Shown here piece by piece: positions 1 through 7,524 of a stretch of DNA of 56,236 nt. Both the position numbers and the translations under genes were made by a program. The stretch spans positions 1 through 56,236 of the forward strand of contig JAGVWA010000004.1 of the NCBI GenBank assembly GCA_018304505.1, read 5' to 3'. Every line of letters begins with the position of its first letter. The first letter of the stretch is position 1. Source of the stretch: Nanobdellati archaeon. Its GTDB lineage: Archaea > B1Sed10-29 > JAGVWA01. The notes under the pieces were generated by a model that saw nothing but the letters and a program-made list of their open reading frames with translations, did not search any database and had not been told where the DNA came from.

Positions 1-301
1 TAGTTTGCGTTTTTTCAAGCCTGCGATTACTTGTTCTCTTACGAGGTCTGTTGTGGTGCGTTGCCTCAGCAGGCTGATTTTTGGCGTGGGTTTGACTCGC
101 TCGATCGCGGTTATGAGTTGCGTTGCGGTTGCTGCGCCGTATTTCTTGATGTAGCCTTCGAGACGCGCGGTGGTTCTTTGCAGCGATTTCAGTTGTGCTG
201 TGGTTGTAATCAGCGTGGGTGCCGGCAATTCAGTCGCTGCGCCTGCCCGTGAGAGCATTTCTTTTTGCTTGGCTAGTTCTGTTTGTTGGGAGAGGGCGAG
301 C
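1..301. repeat. Paralogous DNA segment, copy 1 (copy 2 at 2387-2687)
   Basis: Bases 1-301 align colinearly with 2387-2687 at a constant offset of 2386, with long identical runs and scattered, mostly third-position changes. Both copies lie inside minus-strand coding sequence in the same reading frame, so this is a duplicated protein-coding module and not a mobile repeat. Confidence 0.85.
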
Positions 302-1440
302 TGTATTCTGCTGTAGCGCTCGGCTGTGATCCTTTGCCTGTTCTGGTTTTTTGATAAAGAATTCATAATCAGTGCTTTCTGTTGCGAAAGGAATTGTCGT
401 CCAAGCTCCTCAGAAGTTACCCTTTGCATTGCATCTTCAATTTCTTTTTCTATTTTGGCTTCCCTTGAACTTCCTTGTTTGTACAGTAATAAATCAGTCT
501 GCTCTTCCGCGGCGTAGTCTCTTACTGCTTTTTCGTGTTCTTTGGGTAAAAATGTTTGTTTGAAGAATTCTTTTCTTTGTTTCTCGTCGAGTTCTGTGAA
601 GTGTTGTATTAGTGTTGTGGCTTGTGATTCTAGGCTTTCTTTTGTTTCGGGTTTGGTGGTTTGGAATGGTGCTAGTACTGTTTGAAGTTTTCTGGCGATT
701 GCTTCTCGTTCGGTGAGTTTTTTAAAAGCATTGAGGAATCTGTGTTGTCTTGCTTCTTGGGGTAATTTTTCTATGGATTTTTTGAATTCACTTGCGATAA
801 CGTGTCCAAATTGTAGTTTTATTGTTTCAATAGTTTTCTTTTCTTTCTTGCTCATCTCGATTATTGGTGTTGCTTTGCCTAAGTATAATATGGGTAAGTT
901 CTTCTTTTTTGCGAAAGCTTCTAGTTCTGGTTGTAGGGGGAATCGTGCTAATTCTTTTCTGTTCATCTTGACAAATTCATTAAACGATACGCTCTCGCTT
1001 ACTGTTAAAATCTTAAATTGTTGGAATCTTGTTTGTGCATCTTTCATTTCTTCATTTGCTTCTGCTATCGAATTATCTTCTACCTTTTTTCTTTTGTGGA
1101 GTAATATTGCTCCTGCAATTGCCACTGCGGGTGCCGCTGGTGCTAGAATTGGGGCCATTGCTGACATAAGTAGGATATCTGCGGCGATGACTTTTGCGCC
1201 AAGCGCTGTGGCAATACCTGATGCGGCCCCTATTTTGAGTTTTCTTTGGCGTTTTACATGAATGGGGCCATGGGTATTTTCATATACTTCTCTGAATACA
1301 ATCCTATCTTCTATTGAAGTTAGTAATCGACTTGCCTCTCTGTTTTGAGGGTTTTGTTTTAGTTCGTTCTCTACTTCAGTCTTATTTTTTTCAAGATTGG
1401 CAAATCGATTGATATCTTTTTGAATCTCTTCAGTATTCAT
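1..1440 (-). CDS. Coiled-coil protein with central hydrophobic segment, C-terminus beyond window
   Basis: The frame is open from ATG at 1440 to the window edge, giving 480 visible residues without a stop. It begins MNTEEIQKDINRFANLEKNK. Residues ~66-114 are basic then hydrophobic and Ala/Ile-rich (IGAASGIATALGAK, AAPAVAIAGAILL), enough for one or two membrane spans. The remainder is Lys/Glu/Gln-rich and probably helical. The last ~100 visible residues are closely related to residues ~25-125 of the next gene (1658-2761). I do not recognise a family. Because the C-terminus is cut, total length and any terminal domain are unknown. Confidence 0.75.
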   Translation of the reverse strand, partial: MNTEEIQKDINRFANLEKNKTEVENELKQNPQNREASRLLTSIEDRIVFREVYENTHGPIHVKRQRKLKIGAASGIATALGAKVIAADILLMSAMAPILAPAAPAVAIAGAILLHKRKKVEDNSIAEANEEMKDAQTRFQQFKILTVSESVSFNEFVKMNRKELARFPLQPELEAFAKKKNLPILYLGKATPIIEMSKKEKKTIETIKLQFGHVIASEFKKSIEKLPQEARQHRFLNAFKKLTEREAIARKLQTVLAPFQTTKPETKESLESQATTLIQHFTELDEKQRKEFFKQTFLPKEHEKAVRDYAAEEQTDLLLYKQGSSREAKIEKEIEDAMQRVTSEELGRQFLSQQKALIMNSLSKNQNRQRITAERYSRIQLALSQQTELAKQKEMLSRAGAATELPAPTLITTTAQLKSLQRTTARLEGYIKKYGAATATQLITAIERVKPTPKISLLRQRTTTDLVREQVIAGLKKRKL

Positions 1441-1484
1441 TAATTATTTGAAGGGATTTTGTTTTTTTAATACTTCCGCTAAAA

Positions 1485-1691
1485 TTAGATGCATTCTAGG
1501 TCTGCTTCGAGACGAGCTTTGCTAGCTTCTAATGAGGCCTCTTTTCCATCAAGGAAAGCGCGCATTAATGGACTCATCTCTGCCTCCAAGCGTTCTTCTT
1601 CTTGTTTTTGGGCTAGTCGTTCTGCTCGGCGGCGAGCTGCTATCCTATCTGTAATGCTTACGTATTCGTTTGTTTCTGTTGTTTGCCACAT
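1485..1691 (-). CDS. Small Met-Trp protein (68 aa)
   Basis: A 68-residue acidic/helical protein starting MWQTTETNEY, followed by an Arg/Glu-rich helix (RIAARRRAERLAQKQEEERL). Its ATG at 1691 overlaps the 3' end of the upstream gene (stop at 1658) in another frame, so the two are probably cotranscribed and translationally coupled. It is one of 17 window genes whose second residue is Trp. No known domain is visible. It sits between two long coiled-coil genes, an arrangement seen again at 15449, 17692 and 35119. Confidence 0.7.
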   Translation of the reverse strand: MWQTTETNEYVSITDRIAARRRAERLAQKQEEERLEAEMSPLMRAFLDGKEASLEASKARLEADLECI

Positions 1692-2761
1692 ATAATCATC
1701 ATTCCGTTATTTTTGGCTTTCGCTGTTATTGTTGTACCTAGTATACTTTGCGTAGCGCAGGTACTTAAAACTGTCGGTTGAAGTTCGGTGATTGTCGAAA
1801 AGAAAATCATCTCGTTTCCTGGCTCCGCGTAGCCGATGAAGCGTGCTTGTTTCAGTACTTTGCCTTGTCCTTGTTGTCTTTCTCTTTCGCGTGCGTATTC
1901 TTGTGGTGTTGGTGGCCTCATCGGCGTGGGTCTTGCAGGGGTTTGTGGGGTTGCGATTGTTCCTCTTTGGTGCCGTGCCGCGAGTTGGCGTGCTTGTCGT
2001 GACGCGTTTTCGTGCATTCTTAATGGGGGCGTGGGGACTGGTCGTAGTCCGAGTGTGATTTGTCTGGCGCCGAGTGTGATTTGTCTGGCGTGTTCGCGTG
2101 CGAGTTGTGCTGGTGTTGGTGTGGGTGGTGTGTATGTTGGTGGTTTTTGGGTGGGTGGTGCTTGTCGTTGGGGAACAGCCGATGGCCGTCTTTGGGGGGT
2201 AAGTGCGGGGGTTTGGGTTGGTCGTGCTTGTTGCGTGGCTCGTTTTTGTTGCTTTAGTGCTCGTCGCTCCTCTTTGATTTTTCGTCTGGCGTTAAGTTGT
2301 TTCAGGTTTTCCAGTGCTTCTTCCGCGTTGTTTTTTTGTCTTAGCACTTCGTTGACTTGTCCTAAGTATGTGGCGCGTTGCGTTTCAAGTTTCCTTTTTT
2401 TCAAGCCCGCAATTACTTGTTCTCTTACGAGGTCTGTTGTGGTGCGTTGCCTCAGTATGCTGATTTTTGGCGTGGGTTTGACTCGTTCGATTGCGGTTAT
2501 GAGTTGTGTTGCGGTTGCTGCGCCGTATTTCTTGATGTATTTTTCTAGTCGTGTGGTGGTTCTTTGTAGTGATTTGAGTTGTGTTGTGGTAGTGATGAGT
2601 GTTGGTTTTGTTGGTTGTGGTGTTGCGCCTGCTCGTGTGAGTATTTGGCTTTGTTTGGTTAGTTCTGTTTGTTGGGAGAGGGCGAGTTGGGTTTGGTCAT
2701 GTCTTTGGCGTGTTATTTGTGGAGTTGATTCCCGTTTCTTTATAAAGGTGTCTGCTAGCAA
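1658..2761 (-). CDS. Proline-rich coiled-coil protein, paralogue of gene at 1-1440
   Basis: 367 residues from a TTG start at 2761. Residues ~25-125 match the visible end of the neighbouring gene at 1-1440. A Lys/Arg/Gln helix follows, then a Pro/Thr/Gln-rich linker (~185-300) holding a short tandem duplication ARQITLG-ARQITLG (DNA repeat near 2057-2095), and a C-terminal segment with hydrophobic beta-like stretches. It lacks the N-terminal hydrophobic part of its paralogue, so it may be a 5'-truncated or rearranged copy. No in-frame ATG lies near the 5' end, and the true start is uncertain. Function unknown. Confidence 0.6.
   Translation of the reverse strand: MLADTFIKKRESTPQITRQRHDQTQLALSQQTELTKQSQILTRAGATPQPTKPTLITTTTQLKSLQRTTTRLEKYIKKYGAATATQLITAIERVKPTPKISILRQRTTTDLVREQVIAGLKKRKLETQRATYLGQVNEVLRQKNNAEEALENLKQLNARRKIKEERRALKQQKRATQQARPTQTPALTPQRRPSAVPQRQAPPTQKPPTYTPPTPTPAQLAREHARQITLGARQITLGLRPVPTPPLRMHENASRQARQLAARHQRGTIATPQTPARPTPMRPPTPQEYARERERQQGQGKVLKQARFIGYAEPGNEMIFFSTITELQPTVLSTCATQSILGTTITAKAKNNGMMIICGKQQKQTNT
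2387..2687. repeat. Paralogous DNA segment, copy 2 (copy 1 at 1-301)
   Basis: Second copy of the segment described at 1-301. Similarity fades outside these limits. Tandem arrangement of two paralogous genes makes homologous recombination between the copies possible. Confidence 0.85.
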
Positions 2762-2847
2762 TAGGAACTTTTGCCTTTAAGTGCCTAATGGCACTAGGAA
2801 CCTTTTTAAATGCGGTTATAGGTTTAAACGCTAGTATACCTCCAAGT

Positions 2848-2867
2848 AGTATACTTGAAAGTATACT
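2848..2867. promoter_or_regulatory. Perfect inverted repeat, possible operator
   Basis: Two 9-base arms AGTATACTT and AAGTATACT are separated by two bases, and a further AGTATAC half-site lies just upstream at 2833-2839. The site sits in the divergent intergenic region between the gene starting at 2761 (minus) and the RNA ligase at 2952 (plus). A TATA-like TATTTAAATAG follows at ~2909-2919. Dyad symmetry, spacing and placement suit a repressor site. The binding protein is unknown. Confidence 0.45.
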
Positions 2868-2951
2868 AACTGGGATTTAGCTGGGAAGTGTGTGGTACGT
2901 TAATGGTATTTAAATAGTACGTGTTTCATAATAGGTACCCGAGTTGATTAA

Positions 2952-3569
2952 ATGGAAGCGGTAAAGGACATGCCAAAGTTAGAATCGCCATTCGTGCGCG
3001 CCGAGAATGATAAGGGGGAGTATGTAGTAACCCCACAGGTTGCTGAGGGCATGGACTGGGTTTTTACTGATGATGGTGTCTTGGCTACGGAGAAATTGCA
3101 TGGCACGAACGTTTCGATTGTTATCGAAAATGGAATGATTGCGAGCGTTTGGAACAGGACCGAGAGGCTGCCTTTTTTTAACAAGGGCAAGCAGCACATT
3201 ATCCAGGGTGTGATAGAAGCTTACAGCAGGGGGTATTGTGATTTGCCTGATGGCCAGTGGTTTGGGGAATTAATCGGCGAAAAAGTTAATGGTAATCCGT
3301 ATGGCATTACAGGGCACTTATGGTTGCCTTTTGACAAGTACTGCAAGACGCATTTGGCTTACAAGTCATGGGGTAAGTACCCGAAGGACTTTGGCGCGAT
3401 TAGCGATTGGTTCAAGGGATTGCAGCCCTTGTATTGCTGGAAACTCAGGGGGCAGAGCGAGCAGCCGCAGTTTGTCGAGGGTGTAGTGTTCCATCATCCT
3501 GACGGCAGAATGGCTAAACTCAGGAAGGACATGTTTTCGTGGTATGATGGAAAAAGGCACAACACCTGA
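2952..3569 (+). CDS. RNA ligase, Rnl2-like family
   Basis: 205 residues. Nucleotidyltransferase motifs are in order: motif I TEKLHGTNVS (Lys adenylation site, residue ~49), WNRTERLPFF, motif III-like WFGELIGEKV, motif IV VEGVVFHH (~177) and motif V AKLRKDMF (~188). Known enzymes of this superfamily seal RNA ends through a Lys-AMP intermediate. The protein is near the minimal catalytic size and has no extra C-terminal domain. It is transcribed alone from a TATA-like box at ~2909 downstream of the palindrome at 2848. Substrate cannot be told from sequence; RNA repair or RNA maturation are candidates. Confidence 0.8.
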   Translation: MEAVKDMPKLESPFVRAENDKGEYVVTPQVAEGMDWVFTDDGVLATEKLHGTNVSIVIENGMIASVWNRTERLPFFNKGKQHIIQGVIEAYSRGYCDLPDGQWFGELIGEKVNGNPYGITGHLWLPFDKYCKTHLAYKSWGKYPKDFGAISDWFKGLQPLYCWKLRGQSEQPQFVEGVVFHHPDGRMAKLRKDMFSWYDGKRHNT

Positions 3570-3710
3570 GCTGTTTGTCTAGTGGCATTGTTTGCTAACG
3601 CGAGCCAGTTCTGCGTTAACTGTACTTAACACAGAATCGATTCTAGGTTAAGCACGCATGGCACGGCGCAAAAATCAAGGGGCGCACACCAACGCAATTT
3701 GACTGTGCAG

Positions 3711-3730
3711 CTTATAAAGTATTAAATAGT
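3711..3730 (+). promoter_or_regulatory. TATA-type promoter of radical-SAM locus A
   Basis: The run GCTTATAAAGTATTAAATAG lies ~27-45 bases before the ATG at 3756. No Shine-Dalgarno sequence precedes that ATG, so the mRNA may be leaderless or nearly so. The 186 bp between 3569 and 3756 hold no other gene I can support. Confidence 0.45.
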
Positions 3731-3755
3731 CGCGAGGGCATAATAGCAGCTAGTT

Positions 3756-5075
3756 ATGGATAATAGTTATGTTGTTCAGGATACACGCAATGGAGGATAC
3801 CCATATATTAGCCACCAGTTTATTGTGGTTAAAGAGCCGGGTGGAGGTATCATCTATTCAAAGGAGTTTGGAAGATCCATTGCTGAAATAAACGATGCTA
3901 GTTTTGAACTGCTTTCTCACTGCACCGGAAATAACATCCTGCAGGACATAATAACCAAATACAGATGCACAGAAGCAAGCACAGTCATAGATGAATGCAT
4001 CAGCAAAGGAGTCCTATCATTTTCAGGCTTTCCAGCCTTGAAAAGCCCGGTTAACATAATCAATAAGCGCGAGTACAACCCGCACACGGTCCACATAGAA
4101 TTAACAAAAAAATGCAACTTGAGGTGTGTGTATTGTTACAATGCCTCAGGTGAGCCTCTAGAGGATGAATTATCTACCAAAGACTTTTTGCGGGTTTTGG
4201 AGATTCTCAAAAAACAAGGTGTTTTAGCAGTAACATTTACTGGCGGCGAACCATTTACAAAAAAAGACGTCATGATTATCCTGGAAGAGGCTCTAAAACA
4301 CTTCGACGTATCTATAATGACTAATGGGCAATTGCTTGGAAACGACGAGTGGTTTAACTCACTAACAGAACATGAAAAAAGCCTATTAAAAAAAGTCATT
4401 TTTTACCAGATATCGCTTGACAGCCTAAACAAAGAAAAAAATGACGCATATCGGGGCAAAGGAACCTATGACAACGTTGAAAGGGCAGTCAAACGCTTAC
4501 GGAACATGGGTCCTAGAATAACAATATCCGCAACCATAACACAGGAAACCCTTAAGGATTTACCAGAGATGGAACAACAACTAAAGAAATGGGGCGTAAA
4601 ACTAACAATGGGCGCCTTAGAATACCGAGGAAGGGCCAAACATAATAACATGAAAAATCAAATAATTCCCATAGATATTCTAAACGAATTCTCAAGTGAT
4701 GAACCTAACATACACACGGAAAAATACGTGTACTGCAACGCAATTCGTGGAACATTCACGATTAGGTCAAATGGCTTCATTAAACCATGCACCATCTCCT
4801 CAGAGGTATTCAAGGTGTTTAACAAGAACCTATGTGAATCATTGCATATATTTGAATTGGAAGATAAAGAACTTCCCCAGACCGGCTTCTTCAAACTACT
4901 GCGCACACTCTATTACTTTATTCCATCTAAAGAGGAATGCGGGAACTGTGAAAACTATTCATCCTACTGCAAGAATTGCGGTCTGGCTCCACATTACATG
5001 AAGCAGCAAGGATTGTGTAAAAAACTAGGAGGTAACATAAATGAAGTCGCCCAAAATAGATTGGTTAATCATTGA
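3756..5075 (+). CDS. Radical SAM/SPASM protein with N-terminal PqqD-like domain (locus A)
   Basis: 439 residues. Residues ~10-85 resemble the PqqD/RRE peptide-binding fold (ends of strands plus INDASFELLSHCTG). The radical SAM core starts with ELTKKCNLRCVYCYN (CX3CX2C, ~121-128), which binds the 4Fe-4S cluster and SAM, followed by the TGGEP motif (~160). The C-terminus has SPASM-type cysteines: YCNAIRG, KPCTISSE, ECGNC, YCKNCG and LCKKLGG. Such enzymes install bonds in ribosomal peptides. A Cys-containing small ORF overlaps its 3' end (5041) and a swivelling-domain protein follows at 5191, forming a tight operon. The substrate assignment is inference. Confidence 0.88.
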   Translation: MDNSYVVQDTRNGGYPYISHQFIVVKEPGGGIIYSKEFGRSIAEINDASFELLSHCTGNNILQDIITKYRCTEASTVIDECISKGVLSFSGFPALKSPVNIINKREYNPHTVHIELTKKCNLRCVYCYNASGEPLEDELSTKDFLRVLEILKKQGVLAVTFTGGEPFTKKDVMIILEEALKHFDVSIMTNGQLLGNDEWFNSLTEHEKSLLKKVIFYQISLDSLNKEKNDAYRGKGTYDNVERAVKRLRNMGPRITISATITQETLKDLPEMEQQLKKWGVKLTMGALEYRGRAKHNNMKNQIIPIDILNEFSSDEPNIHTEKYVYCNAIRGTFTIRSNGFIKPCTISSEVFKVFNKNLCESLHIFELEDKELPQTGFFKLLRTLYYFIPSKEECGNCENYSSYCKNCGLAPHYMKQQGLCKKLGGNINEVAQNRLVNH

Positions 5076-5187
5076 GGATGCCTATCGGAATCTAGAGTTG
5101 AATGGAAAATGTAGCGCAAAACCATGCAACGGCGGTTGCTCTGCAAAGCTCGCCAACTCAAAATTCCTGAAAAATATACTAGGTTAA
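5041..5187 (+). CDS. 48-aa cysteine-containing peptide, candidate radical-SAM substrate (locus A)
   Basis: The start is decided by a strong Shine-Dalgarno AGGAGGT at 5027-5033, 7 bases before ATG 5041, inside the end of the radical SAM gene (35-base overlap in another frame). The product begins MKSPKIDWLIIEDAYRNLEL (leader-like, hydrophobic then acidic). It then has GKCSAKPCNGGCSAK with Cys at 24, 29 and 33, and ends in a Lys-rich tail FLKNILG. Size, position between the enzyme and the next gene, and clustered Cys fit a precursor peptide of the thioether-forming type. A small metal-binding accessory protein is the alternative. Confidence 0.65.
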   Translation: MKSPKIDWLIIEDAYRNLELNGKCSAKPCNGGCSAKLANSKFLKNILG

Positions 5188-5190
5188 ACA

Positions 5191-6240
5191 ATGATCATTA
5201 AAGGAACACCGGCAAGCCCGGGCATATTTACTGGAAAGGCTTACACTGCAAAGTATGAACCAGAAGACATCGACAACATTACTGATGAAACAGTGTTAGT
5301 AGGAAAAAGTTTCTGGATAGACGATGATTTACTGTTGTACAAGGCCCGGGCTGTGGTGACAGAAACCGGGGGCATGCTCTGCCACGCCGCAATAGTTGCC
5401 AGGGAACTTGGCAAGCCGTGCGTTGTAGGAATCAACGACCTGCTGTCCATCGTCAGTGCTGGCGACACTATAATTGTAGACGGGACTAACGGACAGATCA
5501 CAATAGAAAAAAACAACCTGCAGAGGGGCATGCTAGAAAACCCCGGCTACATAGACTTCATAGACAATATGAAACCCGAACCATACAAGAACATCACGGT
5601 GTACACTGAAAAATACAACGGCAAGCTCTACTTGTACTTTCCGAAAACAGACCAGAAAACAAAAGACGCGGCACTACAACACTTCAAAAAGCAGTACTCT
5701 GTCATGCAAGTGCTCGAGGCAGAGCCAAAACCGCCTGCGGTAGTGATAGAAAAGTACTCGTATTTCAAGATACATTTGGAAAACATGCAAAATAATGAGT
5801 ATGCACAGGACTACAACGAATCTATAAATATAGCAGAGAAAATGGACACAAGGAAAATAGAATCGTTTGCAAACACCGTGTACCAGAAGGCCTTTAAGCA
5901 CCTCGAAAAGTGCCTTGAACATGACGACAACAGAAACAAAAAGCAAGCACATGAACACATGAATCTATTCACAGGATACTTTGAACAGATCTCGAAAGTC
6001 AACCTGGCAAGGAAAACATTTGAACAGCTCAAGAAACAGTTCGCGGATGCTCATGAACTTGAGAACTTTCTCGTGAAGGCAGATCACGGAAAACCAGTTC
6101 CTGGGAAGCAGCACGAGCTAGAAGTTTATGCCTTGGTAAAGAAACTGCTCAATAAGAAGAGGGACGAGATAATTTTCAACAACAAGTCGCTCAAGCAACT
6201 GCAAGACCATGCATGGAAAAGGGAGATCTACTTCGGTTGA
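5191..6240 (+). CDS. Phosphohistidine swivelling-domain (PEP-utiliser mobile domain) protein (locus A)
   Basis: 349 residues. Residues 1-105 form the mobile domain of PEP synthase/PPDK-type enzymes. The signature TETGGMLCHAAIVARELGKP contains the phosphorylatable His (~68), and VDGTNGQITI closes the domain. Residues ~130-349 are helical, charged and not recognised. In known enzymes the domain shuttles a phosphoryl group between an ATP-grasp domain and an acceptor site. No ATP-grasp domain is present here or next door. It starts 3 bases after the peptide stop. A stand-alone swivel domain recurs beside the radical SAM gene at 40566. Confidence 0.8.
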   Translation: MIIKGTPASPGIFTGKAYTAKYEPEDIDNITDETVLVGKSFWIDDDLLLYKARAVVTETGGMLCHAAIVARELGKPCVVGINDLLSIVSAGDTIIVDGTNGQITIEKNNLQRGMLENPGYIDFIDNMKPEPYKNITVYTEKYNGKLYLYFPKTDQKTKDAALQHFKKQYSVMQVLEAEPKPPAVVIEKYSYFKIHLENMQNNEYAQDYNESINIAEKMDTRKIESFANTVYQKAFKHLEKCLEHDDNRNKKQAHEHMNLFTGYFEQISKVNLARKTFEQLKKQFADAHELENFLVKADHGKPVPGKQHELEVYALVKKLLNKKRDEIIFNNKSLKQLQDHAWKREIYFG

Positions 6241-6332
6241 TCAGGCCTGCTCCAAATCAATTCGTGTAAATTAAGTTTTCAGTAGACGATTTTATGGGTT
6301 GGCCGGCTTTGTCGGGCCCGGCGTTTTATTCT

Positions 6333-7286
6333 TTATGTTTTGGTTGTCTGCATTGTGATTTCCATTTTGTTGTGGGGCAAGTGTTTAAATTTAAAGTCTT
6401 TAAAGTCTTTTTTTAGCAGCTCTTTTACTGTGTCGATGTAATGAAAAACATTTCGCGATGGGCACTTAATAGTCATGACGCATGGTGCTTTTGGTTTAAT
6501 GAATTTGCTCAGCACTAGCATTATTCCCGCAGACTCGCGCGGGTGTAGGTTCATGTCGTTTACCAGCATGTCGAATTTTTCTTTTGGGGCGAAATCTTCT
6601 GCCCGTATCTGAAGGTATTGAATGTTCTTGTCATTGGCCAGAGTCGGATCAAGTTTTCCGGGGTCGATAGCTGTAACCTTGATTCCACGTTTGCTGAGTT
6701 CGTTACTGAATCCGCCAGGGGCTGCGCCGATGTCTAATGCAGTTTTTACATTTTGTAAGTCAAGGTTGAAATAATTAATGGCCTCTCTGAGCTTCAATTG
6801 CGATCGGTTTATTATCTCCTCATTGTCGTTGGCATTGGTGTCCGTGTTGCTTGGGTTTTTTGTTGGTTTGGATTTTGTAATGAATGCGGTGTTCTGGGCT
6901 AGCGTGAGCAATATTACAGCCGTGGGGTTTTTTCTGTCAACTATAAATCCGTCTTGTTCTAATTTGGTTCCAACTTGCACTTCTATGTCGCGGCTGTTTT
7001 TTTCTATGGTTGTTATTGTAAAGTCTTTGTTTCCGTGAATGCGGCATTTGATGGCAAATCCTTCTGTTTTATCGAGCAGGTTTTTTATTGACTGCACAAT
7101 TTGGTCTACGTCGATTGGTTCTATGGCGTCAACTTTGTAGATGCCGTGCGATAGGATTAGTTCCGGGGTCGTTGGGGATTCTAAAAGCAGTAGCCCCCGG
7201 GCAAGCGTTTCGAATTTGTTTGGCTCTATTTCCTTTGCAATCTCACTAATGAAGAGGGGTTGATACGTCACTAGGTATTTGTTCAT
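6333..7286 (-). CDS. THUMP + FtsJ/RrmJ-type RNA 2'-O-methyltransferase (RlmM-like)
   Basis: 317 residues. The N-terminal half fits a THUMP RNA-binding region (FAIKCRIHGNKDF, VQVGTKLEQDGFIVDRKNP). The C-terminal half has SAM motif I ALDIGAAPGGFSNELS (~186-201), acidic motif II TAIDPGKLDP, then VNDM and TIKCP, which supply the Asp and Lys of the FtsJ K-D-K-E tetrad. It is most like enzymes that methylate rRNA ribose. It overlaps the PqqD-like gene at 7246-7500 by 41 bases and is last in an operon with a radical SAM gene. It could instead be recruited to that peptide locus; THUMP argues for RNA as substrate. Confidence 0.75.
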   Translation of the reverse strand: MNKYLVTYQPLFISEIAKEIEPNKFETLARGLLLLESPTTPELILSHGIYKVDAIEPIDVDQIVQSIKNLLDKTEGFAIKCRIHGNKDFTITTIEKNSRDIEVQVGTKLEQDGFIVDRKNPTAVILLTLAQNTAFITKSKPTKNPSNTDTNANDNEEIINRSQLKLREAINYFNLDLQNVKTALDIGAAPGGFSNELSKRGIKVTAIDPGKLDPTLANDKNIQYLQIRAEDFAPKEKFDMLVNDMNLHPRESAGIMLVLSKFIKPKAPCVMTIKCPSRNVFHYIDTVKELLKKDFKDFKFKHLPHNKMEITMQTTKT

Positions 7287-7500
7287 TTTCCAAAACTTCC
7301 ATTTCTTTGAGATCCTCTATAAACATGCTCAGTTCTTGTTTGTTTATGCTAGTTGGTATTATAGAGTCTGTTCCATTTTTTAATTGGTTTAGGATGTTTA
7401 AGTATTTATTATCAAGTTTAAAGTACTGCAAAGTATCTACGCGGCATAGTAGGGTATAGTCCCCCTCTTTCCTAAAGCGAGTGTGTTTTGTTAGTTTCAT
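7246..7500 (-). CDS. PqqD-like peptide-recognition (RRE) protein (locus B)
   Basis: 84 residues, MKLTKHTRFRKEGDYTLLCR then VDTLQYFKLDNKYLNILNQL. The pattern of beta strands followed by helices resembles stand-alone PqqD/RRE proteins that present a precursor leader peptide to a radical SAM enzyme. It lies 24 bases after the radical SAM gene and overlaps the next gene. In locus A the equivalent domain is fused to the radical SAM protein; here it is separate. Confidence 0.65.
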   Translation of the reverse strand: MKLTKHTRFRKEGDYTLLCRVDTLQYFKLDNKYLNILNQLKNGTDSIIPTSINKQELSMFIEDLKEMEVLENEQIPSDVSTPLH

Positions 7501-7524
7501 TGAGCATCCTTGTATTTGGGGTGA

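Noticed and set aside
1836-2780. A 314-codon plus-strand frame opposite the Pro-rich gene
   Set aside because: Cys/Val/Gly-rich shadow; the minus strand shares a protein-level duplication with the neighbour, so that strand is coding.
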